Origin: Amniculibacterium aquaticum
GTDB taxonomy: Bacteria; Bacteroidota; Bacteroidia; Flavobacteriales; Weeksellaceae
Assembly (NCBI RefSeq): GCF_003852705.1
Contig: NZ_REFA01000002.1
Location: 1-64,000 of the forward strand
DNA: 64,000 bases
Reading direction: 5' to 3'
Shown here: positions 38,706 to 46,407 of the stretch, in pieces
How positions within the stretch are numbered: position 1 is the stretch's first letter
How the letters are laid out: each line of letters begins with the position of its first letter
Notes under the pieces: model-generated
What the model saw: only the letters and a program-made list of their open reading frames with translations
What the model was told of the DNA's origin: nothing
Databases searched by the model: none
Translations under genes and position numbers: made by a program

Positions 38706-40865
38706 TTATTTTACCAAACCTCTGGCTTTCAGTAAGGGTTGTATGTCCGGATCTTTTCCTGTAAGGTTTCTAAATGCGTGGTTCAGATCCAAAGAATTTC
38801 CAACGGAAAGAATTTCTTTTCGGAATTTGTCTCCGTTTTTTCTGGTCATTCCTCCATTTTTTTCAAACCATTCCAAGGCAGAGAAATCCAACATTTCGCT
38901 CCACAGATACGCATAATATCCAGCGGAATATCCGCCACCCCAAATGTGTGCAAAGTACGGAGAATGGTATCTTGTTGGGACTTCCTTCATCAGCAAGCCG
39001 TATTTTTTCAGTGCGTTGTTTTCAAATTCCAAAGCCGGGAGTATTTGTTTTTCATCGGTTACGGTGTGCCACGCCATATCCAAGGTTGCTGCAGCGACCA
39101 ATTCGGTTACATTGTAGCCTTCGTTAAAGGTTTTGGAGTTTTTAATTTTTTGTACCAAATCGTTCGGGATGGGTTGTCCCGTTTGGAAATGCACGGCATA
39201 ATTTTTCAAAACGCTAGGTTCCAAGGCCCAATATTCATTAATTTGTGATGGAAACTCAACAAAATCTCTCGGGGTGTTGGTACCGGAAAGCGAAGTGTAT
39301 TTCTGATTGGCAAATATCCCATGGATGGAGTGTCCAAATTCGTGAAAAAGTGTGGTAACATCGTCAAATGAAATGAGTGAGGGTTTTCCGGCTGCCGGTT
39401 TTTGGTAGTTGTACACATTCACAATCACCGGTTTCTGACCAAGAGAGTAGGATTGCTCCACAAAATTACTCATCCAGGCACCACCGTTTTTGTTGTCTCT
39501 GGTGTAGAAATCCAAATAATATATCGCCAAAGATTTTCCATCGTGGTCAAAAACTTCGTACGCCACCACATCCGGATGGTAAACCGGAAGGTCTGGTCTT
39601 TTTTTGAAGCTTAAACCGTAAAGTTTTTCGGCAGCAAAGAAAACGCCTTTTTCCAAAACAGTAACCACCTCAAAATAGGGCTTTATTTGAGATTCGTCCA
39701 GGTCGTATTTGGCTTTTCGTACTTGCTCGGCATAGAAATTCCAGTCCCAAGGTTCAACCTTGAATCCGCCTTTTTGTTGGTCGATAATTTGCTGAATTTC
39801 TTGCGTTTCTTGTTTGGCTCTTTCGGTTGCTGGAGCTGCCAATTTTGCCAAAAGATCCATGGCTTTTTCAGGTGTTTTGGCCATTTGATCTTGAATTTTC
39901 CATTCGGCAAAATTTTTCTTACCCAAAAGTTGAGCCTTCTTCAGTCTGAGTGCAGCCAATTGTTGCAGGGTTTCTCGGGTGTCGTTGGCGTCACCTTTTT
40001 CGGCTCTTGTCCAAGACGCTCGGAAAAGTTTTTCTCGTGTTGTTCTGTTCTTCAGGTTTTGTAGAAGAGGTTGTTGCGTGGTATTTTGCAGGGCCAAAAG
40101 ATAGGCTCCAGGCTTTCCTGCAAGTTTGGCATCTTCTGCTGCGGCAGCGATTTCGTCGGCAGAAAGTCCGTCCAGTTCTTTTGCATCGTTCACCAAAAGT
40201 CCACCGGCTTTTCTGGCGGCCAATAATTTGTTGGAAAATTGGGATTGCAAAGAAGCCATTTGCTCATTTACCTTTTTAAGTTCGGCTTTTTTGTCGGCAC
40301 TTAGGTTGGCACCGGCAATTTCGAATTGTTGTTCGTAATGTTCAACCAATCTTAGGCTCTCTGCATCTAAATTCAGTTGATTTCTTTGGTTGTAAACGGT
40401 TTTTACTTTTTGGTAAAGAGCGTCATTCAAATAAATTTTATCGGAATGTGAGGCAAAAATAGGTGCAAACTCTTCGTCCAGTTTTTGCAAATAATCGTTG
40501 GTATTTGCAGAATTCAAATTAGAAAAAATGGTGGTGGCCCTTCTCAGGTTTTGTCCACTATTTTCTAAAGCAACTATGGTATTTTCAAAAGTGGGCTTCG
40601 CTTGGTTTTTTACAATCGCATCTATTTCTTGCAATTGCTCATTTAGACCAAATTCAAAAGCAGGTTTGAAATGTTCGTCTTTTATTTTATCAAATTCGGG
40701 TGCTTGGTATTGCAATGTGCTTTTTCTAAGTAAAGGATTGGAAGTCATTGTGTGATTCTCTTTTTGGGTGGTAGTACTTTCGGATTTATTGATATTTACA
40801 GTAATGCAACTGTTCAGGCTAAAACCAATAGCCGATAAAAAGAACGCCGTGGCAATATTTTTCAT
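38706..40865 (-). CDS. dcp: M3-family oligopeptidase (peptidyl-dipeptidase Dcp-like), lipoprotein
   Basis: The 719-residue zinc peptidase has a lipoprotein signal (MKNIATAFFLSAIGFSLNSC). The M3 site TTLFHEFGHSIHGIF is near residue 500, with downstream VEFPSQINEYWALEPSVL carrying the third ligand Glu. The substrate-binding YHSPYFAHIWGGGYSAGYYAYLWSEMLD follows. Dcp removes C-terminal dipeptides. Lipidation suggests it works at the membrane on imported peptides, like the M13 enzyme encoded 1.6 kb away. The start is set at the lipoprotein signal rather than 13 codons upstream. Confidence 0.94.
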   Translation of the reverse strand: MKNIATAFFLSAIGFSLNSCITVNINKSESTTTQKENHTMTSNPLLRKSTLQYQAPEFDKIKDEHFKPAFEFGLNEQLQEIDAIVKNQAKPTFENTIVALENSGQNLRRATTIFSNLNSANTNDYLQKLDEEFAPIFASHSDKIYLNDALYQKVKTVYNQRNQLNLDAESLRLVEHYEQQFEIAGANLSADKKAELKKVNEQMASLQSQFSNKLLAARKAGGLLVNDAKELDGLSADEIAAAAEDAKLAGKPGAYLLALQNTTQQPLLQNLKNRTTREKLFRASWTRAEKGDANDTRETLQQLAALRLKKAQLLGKKNFAEWKIQDQMAKTPEKAMDLLAKLAAPATERAKQETQEIQQIIDQQKGGFKVEPWDWNFYAEQVRKAKYDLDESQIKPYFEVVTVLEKGVFFAAEKLYGLSFKKRPDLPVYHPDVVAYEVFDHDGKSLAIYYLDFYTRDNKNGGAWMSNFVEQSYSLGQKPVIVNVYNYQKPAAGKPSLISFDDVTTLFHEFGHSIHGIFANQKYTSLSGTNTPRDFVEFPSQINEYWALEPSVLKNYAVHFQTGQPIPNDLVQKIKNSKTFNEGYNVTELVAAATLDMAWHTVTDEKQILPALEFENNALKKYGLLMKEVPTRYHSPYFAHIWGGGYSAGYYAYLWSEMLDFSALEWFEKNGGMTRKNGDKFRKEILSVGNSLDLNHAFRNLTGKDPDIQPLLKARGLVK

Positions 40866-40911
40866 AAGATCGTAATGGAATTTTATTTTTTGTTGTTTTA
40901 ACATTGATTTT

Positions 40912-40919
40912 CAAAGTTA
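40912..40919 (-). promoter_or_regulatory. -7 box TAACTTTG for the M3 peptidase operon
   Basis: The minus strand reads TTAACTTTGAAAA 46 bases before the lipoprotein start, and outside the coding region as called. Confidence 0.45.
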
Positions 40920-40938
40920 ATGGATTTATTTGAAAAGG

Positions 40939-40980
40939 ATAAAAAAAAGCAGTTCAAACTTTTTTGCTTGAACTGCTTTT
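40939..40980 (-). terminator. Terminator of the lemA-TPM operon
   Basis: AAAAGCAGTTCAA (40945-40957) pairs with TTGAACTGCTTTT (40968-40980). The minus-strand side continues with a run of T. Confidence 0.87.
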
Positions 40981-41004
40981 GGTCTATACAATATTTTAAG
41001 TACC

Positions 41005-41814
41005 CTACCAGCTTCCTGAAGCGCCACCACCGCCAAAACCTCCTGAGCCACCGCCACCGAAACCGCCAAAGCCACCGCCGGAGCTTCCTCCGAAACCTCC
41101 ACCGCCAAAACTTCCCGGGAATGGGAAGACGCCGCCGGGATAACTTCTACGACCTCTTCTGGAGATGATTACATCTTCGTCATCATAATAGTTTCCGCCT
41201 TTTCCACCGTTATTTTTTGAAATGATGATGAGCAAGAAAATGATAAAGGCAACCACCAAGATAAAAGTAAAAGCATCAAAAGAACCCGCATCGGTATTTT
41301 CTTTTTTTATGGGTTGATATTTTCCTCGAACGGCGTCCATTATGGCATTGGTCCCTTGGTCTATTCCGGTGTAGAAATCTCCATCTTTGAAATGTGGAGT
41401 TACCAAATAATCCAAAATCTGTCCTGCAATGGATGCTGTTATGTATTGCTCGGCATCTCGTCCTTGTTGTATGGACATGGTTCTATCGTCTTTGGCAATA
41501 AGAAAAACGATGCCGTTTTTTTGATCTTTGTTTCGGATGCCCCATTTTTCTCCAATTTCCCAAGCAGCAAAATTAACATCTTCGCCATTGGTCGTTGGCA
41601 GTATGACCACCTCAATCTGTACGGATGTCGAATCGTTAAAACGAATGAGCTTTTCATTAAGTGTTGCTTTCTCGCGTTCATCCAAAGTACCGGTTTCGTC
41701 ATAAACGGGATAAAGTGTTTCCGGTTTTTGCGGAACTTGAAATTGTGCATGCAAAATTGCCCCACAAAATAGGATGAATGCAAAAAATAAAAGTTTAGGA
41801 GAAAGTAATCTCAT
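41005..41814 (-). CDS. TPM-domain membrane protein with Gly-rich tail (YgcG-like)
   Basis: The 269-residue protein has a signal peptide (MRLLSPKLLFFAFILFCGAILHAQ) and a TPM domain: VPQKPETLYPVYDETGTLDEREKATLNEKL, SVQIEVVILPTT, WGIRNKDQKNGIVFLIAKDDRTMSIQQG. One transmembrane helix (FTFILVVAFIIFLLIII, ~residues 180-200) follows. The chain ends in a Gly/Ser/Phe-rich tail of about 50 residues built from GGFGG-like repeats and finishing GASGSW. TPM proteins include a plant photosystem II repair factor with phosphatase activity. The bacterial role is unknown but linked to LemA. It overlaps the next TPM gene by 20 bases. Confidence 0.9.
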   Translation of the reverse strand: MRLLSPKLLFFAFILFCGAILHAQFQVPQKPETLYPVYDETGTLDEREKATLNEKLIRFNDSTSVQIEVVILPTTNGEDVNFAAWEIGEKWGIRNKDQKNGIVFLIAKDDRTMSIQQGRDAEQYITASIAGQILDYLVTPHFKDGDFYTGIDQGTNAIMDAVRGKYQPIKKENTDAGSFDAFTFILVVAFIIFLLIIISKNNGGKGGNYYDDEDVIISRRGRRSYPGGVFPFPGSFGGGGFGGSSGGGFGGFGGGGSGGFGGGGASGSW

Positions 41815-42241
41815 CGGAAAGTTCGTTAGGGTTTTCTCCCAAGATGGGGAAATGTTTTTTTAATTCGATGCCGGTTTCAAGAATGGCTTGTCTTAGGCCT
41901 TCTAAATAATTTCCTTTGGCAAATTCGCTCGTTGTTTTATCGTGCAACTGATCCCAAAAGTGTTGGGTTACTTTTTCATGAATACCGGTATCACCAATGA
42001 TGGTGAGGTAATGCTGATGAAAATTGATGTGGAATAAAACTGCATTTTTTTCTTTGGTTTTTCCCATGCACAAAGACTTGAAAACATTAAAAGCCACAGT
42101 CGCATTGTCTGTGGCATTGGTACTTTGGTTGTCCGTGGTTTGGTCGATATGCACACGAATCTCACCGGTAGATTTGTTTTCAGCGATACGAACGGCTTCT
42201 ACAAGAGTCGCCAATTGTTGGTCTGTAAATATCGTGTTCAT
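41795..42241 (-). CDS. Second TPM-domain protein, soluble
   Basis: The 148-residue protein is a TPM domain alone, with no signal peptide or helix: FTDQQLATLVEAVRIAENKSTGEIRVHID, AFNVFKSLCMGKTKEKNAVLFHINFHQHYLTIIGDTGI. It lies between lemA and the membrane TPM gene, overlapping both (one base with lemA, 20 with the downstream gene), so all three are translated together. The tandem of a membrane and a soluble TPM protein after LemA is common in Bacteroidota. Confidence 0.9.
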   Translation of the reverse strand: MNTIFTDQQLATLVEAVRIAENKSTGEIRVHIDQTTDNQSTNATDNATVAFNVFKSLCMGKTKEKNAVLFHINFHQHYLTIIGDTGIHEKVTQHFWDQLHDKTTSEFAKGNYLEGLRQAILETGIELKKHFPILGENPNELSDEITFS

Positions 42242-42849
42242 TATTCACTAAATACTTCTGGAGCTTTTTCGGCTCCGGCTTCAGCCTTGAATAGTGGCTT
42301 TTCTTTGAAATTGGTGAAATTGGCCAAGATGTTGTTTGGGAAAGTTTTTATGCTGACATTGTAGTCTTTAACGGATTCGTTATAGTTCACAGTTTCGGCA
42401 CGAATGCTGTTCTCAATCGCTACATATTCTCTTTGGAAGTTGATGTACTGTTGGTCTGCTTTTAGGTTAGGATAGCTCTCTACCACAGCCATTAATTTAC
42501 TAAGTGCTCCACTCAATTCTCCTTGTGCAGCTTGGAATTTGGCCAAATCGGCTTCGGTCAAATTGGTAGGGTCAATGGTTACAGATGTCGCTTTGGATCG
42601 TGCATTGATCACATCGGTAAGTGTGGTTTTTTCGAAAGTAGCATAAGATTTCACCGTTCTTTCCAAGTTAGGAATTAGGTTGGCCCTTTTTTGATAAACG
42701 GTTTCTACATTGGCCCATTTGGTGTTCACATTTTGTTCTTTTCCTACAAAAGAATTGTATCCGTTTTTACCCCAGAAAAAGAGAATTCCTAAAATAATGA
42801 TCAGAGCGATACCCAAAGTACCTGCGCTTAGACAGCCCTTATTGTTCAT
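42241..42849 (-). CDS. lemA: LemA family protein
   Basis: The 202-residue protein has an N-terminal membrane helix (AGTLGIALIIILGILFFW) after a short Cys-containing tail, then the LemA helical bundle: YNSFVGKEQNVNTKWANVETVYQKRANLIPNLERTVK, QGELSGALSKLMAVVESYPNLKADQQYINFQREYVAIENSI and YNESVKDYNVSIKTFPNNILANF. LemA proteins sit in the inner membrane with the bundle outside. Their function is unclear. I start at MNNKGCLSAG, since the longer frame overlaps the divergent folA gene and precedes the -7 box. Confidence 0.93.
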   Translation of the reverse strand: MNNKGCLSAGTLGIALIIILGILFFWGKNGYNSFVGKEQNVNTKWANVETVYQKRANLIPNLERTVKSYATFEKTTLTDVINARSKATSVTIDPTNLTEADLAKFQAAQGELSGALSKLMAVVESYPNLKADQQYINFQREYVAIENSIRAETVNYNESVKDYNVSIKTFPNNILANFTNFKEKPLFKAEAGAEKAPEVFSE

Positions 42850-42881
42850 AGTTTGATTTTTTTTAATTAATGTTTTGAAAT

Positions 42882-42910
42882 CAAATATACAAATAATCTT
42901 ATTAAATTTG
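42882..42910. promoter_or_regulatory. Divergent -7 boxes for lemA (minus) and folA (plus)
   Basis: TATATTTG on the minus strand (42882-42889) faces lemA, and TAAATTTG on the plus strand (42903-42910) faces folA. The two face apart with 13 bases between. Confidence 0.5.
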
Positions 42911-42938
42911 TAAAATTGCAAAAAATAATAGAAAACGG

Positions 42939-43433
42939 ATGATAACATTGGTCGTAGCCATGGGCAAAAAAGGTGAAATAGGTTTGGATAACCAGTTGTT
43001 GTGGCATATGCCTAAAGACTTGAAACATTTTAAAGAAATCACTTCAGGACATCCTATTGTCATGGGACGAAAAACCTTCGAAAGCATCGGAAAAGCGTTG
43101 CCCAATCGTACCAACATCGTGGTTTCGAGAAAAGAAAATTGGTTTGAAGAAGGAATTTTGATTGTTGGCAGTCTAAAAGAAGCCTTGAAATTTGCTCAAA
43201 AAATTGATGAAAATACAATGGTCATCGGTGGAGCTGAAATTTTTAAACAAACCATAGAATTGGCAGACCGATTGGAAGTTACTTTTGTCGATTCCGAATT
43301 TGAAGCCGACACCTTCTTTCCTAAAATTCAACCCAAAATTTGGAAAATGATTGCAGAAGAAAAGCACGAAAAGGATGAGAAAAATCCTTATGATTTTTCT
43401 TTCAGAACTTACGAGAGAATTAAAACAAAGTAA
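42939..43433 (+). CDS. folA: Dihydrofolate reductase
   Basis: The 164-residue enzyme reduces dihydrofolate with NADPH. Motifs are the N-terminal MITLVVAMGKKGEIGLDNQLLWHMPKDLKHFKE with the acidic active-site Asp, the nucleotide-binding GHPIVMGRKTFESIGKALPNRTNIVVSR and the GGAEIFKQTIELADRLEVTFVD strand. The length and motifs match chromosomal trimethoprim-sensitive forms. Resistance cannot be judged. Confidence 0.97.
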   Translation: MITLVVAMGKKGEIGLDNQLLWHMPKDLKHFKEITSGHPIVMGRKTFESIGKALPNRTNIVVSRKENWFEEGILIVGSLKEALKFAQKIDENTMVIGGAEIFKQTIELADRLEVTFVDSEFEADTFFPKIQPKIWKMIAEEKHEKDEKNPYDFSFRTYERIKTK

Positions 43434-43470
43434 TAGTGCTCAATAGTCCAGAATTACAAGATATTGACTT

Positions 43471-43499
43471 TTGGTATCCGAGCGAAATTAATATCTTTG
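43471..43499 (+). promoter_or_regulatory. Promoter of the TPR membrane protein gene
   Basis: TTG (43471-43473) and TATCTTTG (43492-43499) are separated by 18 bases, and the ATG is 19 bases further on. This is one of the cleanest Bacteroidota-type promoters in the window. Confidence 0.65.
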
Positions 43500-43518
43500 C
43501 ACTTCAAAAAAATAAAGA

Positions 43519-44088
43519 ATGAATAAATACATAAAACTCGTATTTGCAGGTTTATTAATGGTATTGGGAATTTACATGATGTTTTTTACCCGTAACTTAG
43601 GATGGGGGATTGTCGTATTCCTTTTATCCGCTCTTCCCATTGCCTTGTTTTTTAAAAACGAATACATCTTATTGGCTTTTTGGCAACTGAGAAAACAAAA
43701 TATGCCTAAAGCTGCCGTATGGTTGTCTTCTATCAAAAATTACAAATCCCAATTGCACCGCTCTCAGTACGGGTATTTCCATTATTTGCAAGGACTTACA
43801 CTGGCTCAGGATCATCCGAAAAAAGTTGAACCTTTGATGAGAAAAGCCTTGGAGTATGGATTGAACATGAAGCAAGATCGTGCTATGGCTACTTTAAATT
43901 TAGCCGCAACGGCAATTTCATCCGGAAGAAAACAAGAAGGACAAAAATTGTTGGAAGAAGCTAGAAAATTGGACAGTGCCGGTATGATGACCGATCAGAT
44001 AAAAATGATGAAAGACCAGTTGAAAATGCCATCCATGCAAAAACACATGCACAATCCCAACATGAGACAAAGAGGAAAGTTTTTCTAA
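43519..44088 (+). CDS. Membrane-anchored TPR-like protein
   Basis: The 189-residue protein has two N-terminal helices (LVFAGLLMVLGIYMMFF and WGIVVFLLSALPIALFF). A cytoplasmic or periplasmic region follows with helix pairs like TPR repeats (YFHYLQGLTLAQDHPKKVEPLMRKALEYG, then DRAMATLNLAATAISSGRKQEGQKLLEEARKLD). The tail is Met-rich (MMTDQIKMMKDQLKMPSMQKHMHN). I do not recognise a specific role. It stands alone with its own promoter and terminator. Confidence 0.75.
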   Translation: MNKYIKLVFAGLLMVLGIYMMFFTRNLGWGIVVFLLSALPIALFFKNEYILLAFWQLRKQNMPKAAVWLSSIKNYKSQLHRSQYGYFHYLQGLTLAQDHPKKVEPLMRKALEYGLNMKQDRAMATLNLAATAISSGRKQEGQKLLEEARKLDSAGMMTDQIKMMKDQLKMPSMQKHMHNPNMRQRGKFF

Positions 44089-44102
44089 AAAATTAGACAA
44101 AT

Positions 44103-44138
44103 AAAAATCCTGAGAAAATAAATTCTCAGGATTTTTTT
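44103..44138. terminator. Terminator between the TPR protein and TRIC genes
   Basis: AAAAATCCTGAGAA (44103-44116) pairs with TTCTCAGGATTTTT (44123-44136). T runs flank the stem on both strands, so it can serve the two convergent transcripts. Confidence 0.87.
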
Positions 44139-44772
44139 ATGCTTCAATATTTTCAGAACCCCTGTCGTAGAATTTTGGCATTTGCCATTGCAATCGTACT
44201 GCTAAAGTTCGGATAACGACAATCAGTAAAATGGTAAAAATCTGAATAAAAGTGTACGAGAAAACAGAGAGTTTTGCTAAAAGCAAAAATGTAGATCCAC
44301 CCAAAATACACGCCGTTGCATAGATTTCTCTCCTGAAAATGAGTGGAATTCTGTTCAAAAGAATATCTCGGATAATACCACCAAAACAACCGGTTATGGT
44401 ACCCAATGTAATGCAAATCAAAGGGTGCAATTCGGCATTCAATCCTTTTTGTAAACCGATGATGGTGAAAAGCCCCAAACCAAAACTATCGAAAATAAAT
44501 AAGGTAACCCGGAATTTTTTCTCTAAAGATTTAAAAATCATGGCAAGAATTGAAGTAGAAAAAATCAAAACACACATCCAAAAATCGTGCATCCAAAAAA
44601 CAGGAACATCCAATAGCAAGTCTCTTACAGTACCACCACCAACCGAGGTAACGAAGGCAATGATGAGAACGCCAAATGGATCCAACCTTTTTTGCATGGC
44701 TGCAAAACTTCCGGACATCGCAAAGGAAATGGTGCCCAAAATTTCGATAATCTGATTGAGTTGTTCGTGCAT
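44137..44772 (-). CDS. Trimeric intracellular cation (TRIC) channel family protein, UPF0126
   Basis: The 211-residue polytopic protein has seven predicted helices arranged as two repeats, with the repeated glycine motif (GSFAAMQKRLDPFGVLIIAFVTSVGGGTVRDLLL, then TLGTITGCFGGIIRDILLNRIPLIF). Bacterial TRIC proteins form trimers conducting monovalent cations. It starts nine bases after coaD on the same strand, in a ddl-coaD-TRIC operon whose members are not obviously related in function. Confidence 0.92.
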   Translation of the reverse strand: MHEQLNQIIEILGTISFAMSGSFAAMQKRLDPFGVLIIAFVTSVGGGTVRDLLLDVPVFWMHDFWMCVLIFSTSILAMIFKSLEKKFRVTLFIFDSFGLGLFTIIGLQKGLNAELHPLICITLGTITGCFGGIIRDILLNRIPLIFRREIYATACILGGSTFLLLAKLSVFSYTFIQIFTILLIVVIRTLAVRLQWQMPKFYDRGSENIEA

Positions 44773-44781
44773 TATATTCTA

Positions 44782-45246
44782 TTACTTTTTGACCCTCACG
44801 GCATCCGGAACCAGAAGTTCGTATTCGCCACCGTGAGTAATGATTTCTCGAACAATACTGCTGCTGATAAACGATTTTCCGGATGAAGTTAAAAGGAATA
44901 CGGTTTCCAATTTTTTGTGTGCCAATGTTCTGTTGGTGTGTGCAATGGCTTTTTCAAATTCGAAATCGGCGGGGTTTCTTAATCCTCTCAATATAAATTG
45001 AGCATCTTTTTTTAAACAGTAATCAACGGTTAGACCTTCGAAAAAATCCACTTCGATATTCCCGAAATGTTCGGTAGATTTTCGGATGAACTCCATTCGT
45101 TCTTCCAACGGGAACATGTATTTTTTCTGAGAATTTTGCCCAATAGCGATGATCAATTTGTCAAACAAAGGAGCTGCTCTTTCAATAATATCGTAATGTC
45201 CTAGAGTGATCGGGTCAAAAGAACCCGGAAACACGGCTATTTTCAT
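44782..45246 (-). CDS. coaD: Phosphopantetheine adenylyltransferase
   Basis: The 154-residue enzyme makes dephospho-CoA from 4'-phosphopantetheine and ATP. The nucleotidyl-transferase motifs are AVFPGSFDPITLGHYDII (T-x-G-H) and FISSSIVREIITHGG. The loop FILRGLRNPADFEFEKAIAHTNRTL is family-specific. It is 15 bases after ddl and 9 before the TRIC gene. Confidence 0.97.
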   Translation of the reverse strand: MKIAVFPGSFDPITLGHYDIIERAAPLFDKLIIAIGQNSQKKYMFPLEERMEFIRKSTEHFGNIEVDFFEGLTVDYCLKKDAQFILRGLRNPADFEFEKAIAHTNRTLAHKKLETVFLLTSSGKSFISSSIVREIITHGGEYELLVPDAVRVKK

Positions 45247-45261
45247 AATCTGTTGGTTGGA

Positions 45262-46245
45262 TTATTTGGTTAATGCTTTTTCGACTTCATTTCCACAAAG
45301 ATCTTTTATGGAGATGCCGTATATTTTTGCTTGCTGAGGAAGGATGCTTGCCGGGGAAAATCCAGGATTGGTGTTCATTTCCAACATGTACGGCGTTCCG
45401 TTCATGATGATGTATTCGCTTCTGGAAAATCCGCTCATGCCCAAAGATTCATACGCACGAATAGCGATTTCTTCTACTTTTTTTCGGGTTTCATCATCCA
45501 ATCGTGCTGGGGTTATTTCCTCGGATTCGCCTTCGTATTTGGCTTTATAATCGAAAAATTCATTTTTAGGTACAATTTCAGTAATTCCCAAAACGATGGT
45601 TTTTCCACCAAAATCGACCACGCCCACAGAAACTTCGGTTCCGTTAAGGAAGCTTTCGATCAGGATTTCATCGTCTTCGGCAAAGGCAAAATCAAAAGCG
45701 GCTTTTAGATCTTCAGCATTTTTAACTTTAGAAATTCCCAAAGAAGAGCCACTTTGGTTGGGTTTTACAAAAAGTGGAAGTCCCAATTCTTCAATAATCT
45801 TTTGTTCATCAATAGGATTTCCTTTTTTCAGGTATATGCTTTTTGCTGCAGGAACGCCGTATTTTGAAAGTACCGCTAAAGTATCTTTTTTGTTAAAGGT
45901 TAATGCACTTTGATAGAAGTTGCAGCCGGTATATTTCTGTCCGATGGTGTCCCAATAGGCTTGTAATTCGCCATTTTCTCCAGGTTTCCCGTGGATGATG
46001 TTAAAGCATACATCAAATTTCAACGCTTCTCCATTTTCTAAGTTTACGGAAAAATCTCCTTTATTGATGGGATGTTTCTTTTCGTTTTCATCAAGAAAAT
46101 ACCATTCGTCTTTTAGGATAACCACTTTGTAAACCTGGTACAAGTCACGATCCAATGAGTCGTAAATCAATTGTCCACTTTTTAGCGAAACTTTATACTC
46201 GTCGGAGTAGCCACCCATGACTACTGCTACATTCTTCTTGTTCAT
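45262..46245 (-). CDS. ddl: D-alanine--D-alanine ligase
   Basis: The 327-residue ATP-grasp enzyme makes the D-Ala-D-Ala dipeptide for peptidoglycan. It has the N-terminal VAVVMGGYSDEYKVSLKSG, the NIIHGKPGENGELQAYWDTIG loop, ATP-grasp residues around LPLFVKPNQSGSSLGISKV and the metal site MLEMNTNPGFSPASILPQQAKIYGIS. It is divergent from the PASTA gene and heads the ddl-coaD-TRIC operon. The substrate loop ends in residues consistent with D-Ala rather than D-Lac specificity, but I would not rely on that. Confidence 0.96.
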   Translation of the reverse strand: MNKKNVAVVMGGYSDEYKVSLKSGQLIYDSLDRDLYQVYKVVILKDEWYFLDENEKKHPINKGDFSVNLENGEALKFDVCFNIIHGKPGENGELQAYWDTIGQKYTGCNFYQSALTFNKKDTLAVLSKYGVPAAKSIYLKKGNPIDEQKIIEELGLPLFVKPNQSGSSLGISKVKNAEDLKAAFDFAFAEDDEILIESFLNGTEVSVGVVDFGGKTIVLGITEIVPKNEFFDYKAKYEGESEEITPARLDDETRKKVEEIAIRAYESLGMSGFSRSEYIIMNGTPYMLEMNTNPGFSPASILPQQAKIYGISIKDLCGNEVEKALTK

Positions 46246-46275
46246 GATGGGAAAAATATTTTTTCGTTATATTCA

Positions 46276-46283
46276 CAAAAGTA
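46276..46283 (-). promoter_or_regulatory. -7 box TACTTTTG for the ddl operon
   Basis: The minus strand reads GATTACTTTTGTGA 31 bases before the ddl ATG, an exact TAnnTTTG match. Confidence 0.5.
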
Positions 46284-46374
46284 ATCATTTTATACTTTGT
46301 ACTTAAAATTTTTAAATAAAAATAGATTCATTAAATTCCAAACAAAAGAAAGAATAAAAATTCATAATTTTCTA

Positions 46375-46382
46375 TATATTTG
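46375..46382 (+). promoter_or_regulatory. -7 box TATATTTG for the PASTA gene
   Basis: TATATTTG followed by CC lies 25 bases before the ATG at 46408. Confidence 0.5.
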
Positions 46383-46407
46383 CCTATTGTTTTAAAGACA
46401 AAAAAAT

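Noticed and set aside
40990-41130. Tandem GC-rich repeats (GCCACCGCC-like) inside the TPM gene as a DNA repeat feature
   Set aside because: They encode the Gly-rich tail of the TPM protein in frame and need no separate explanation.
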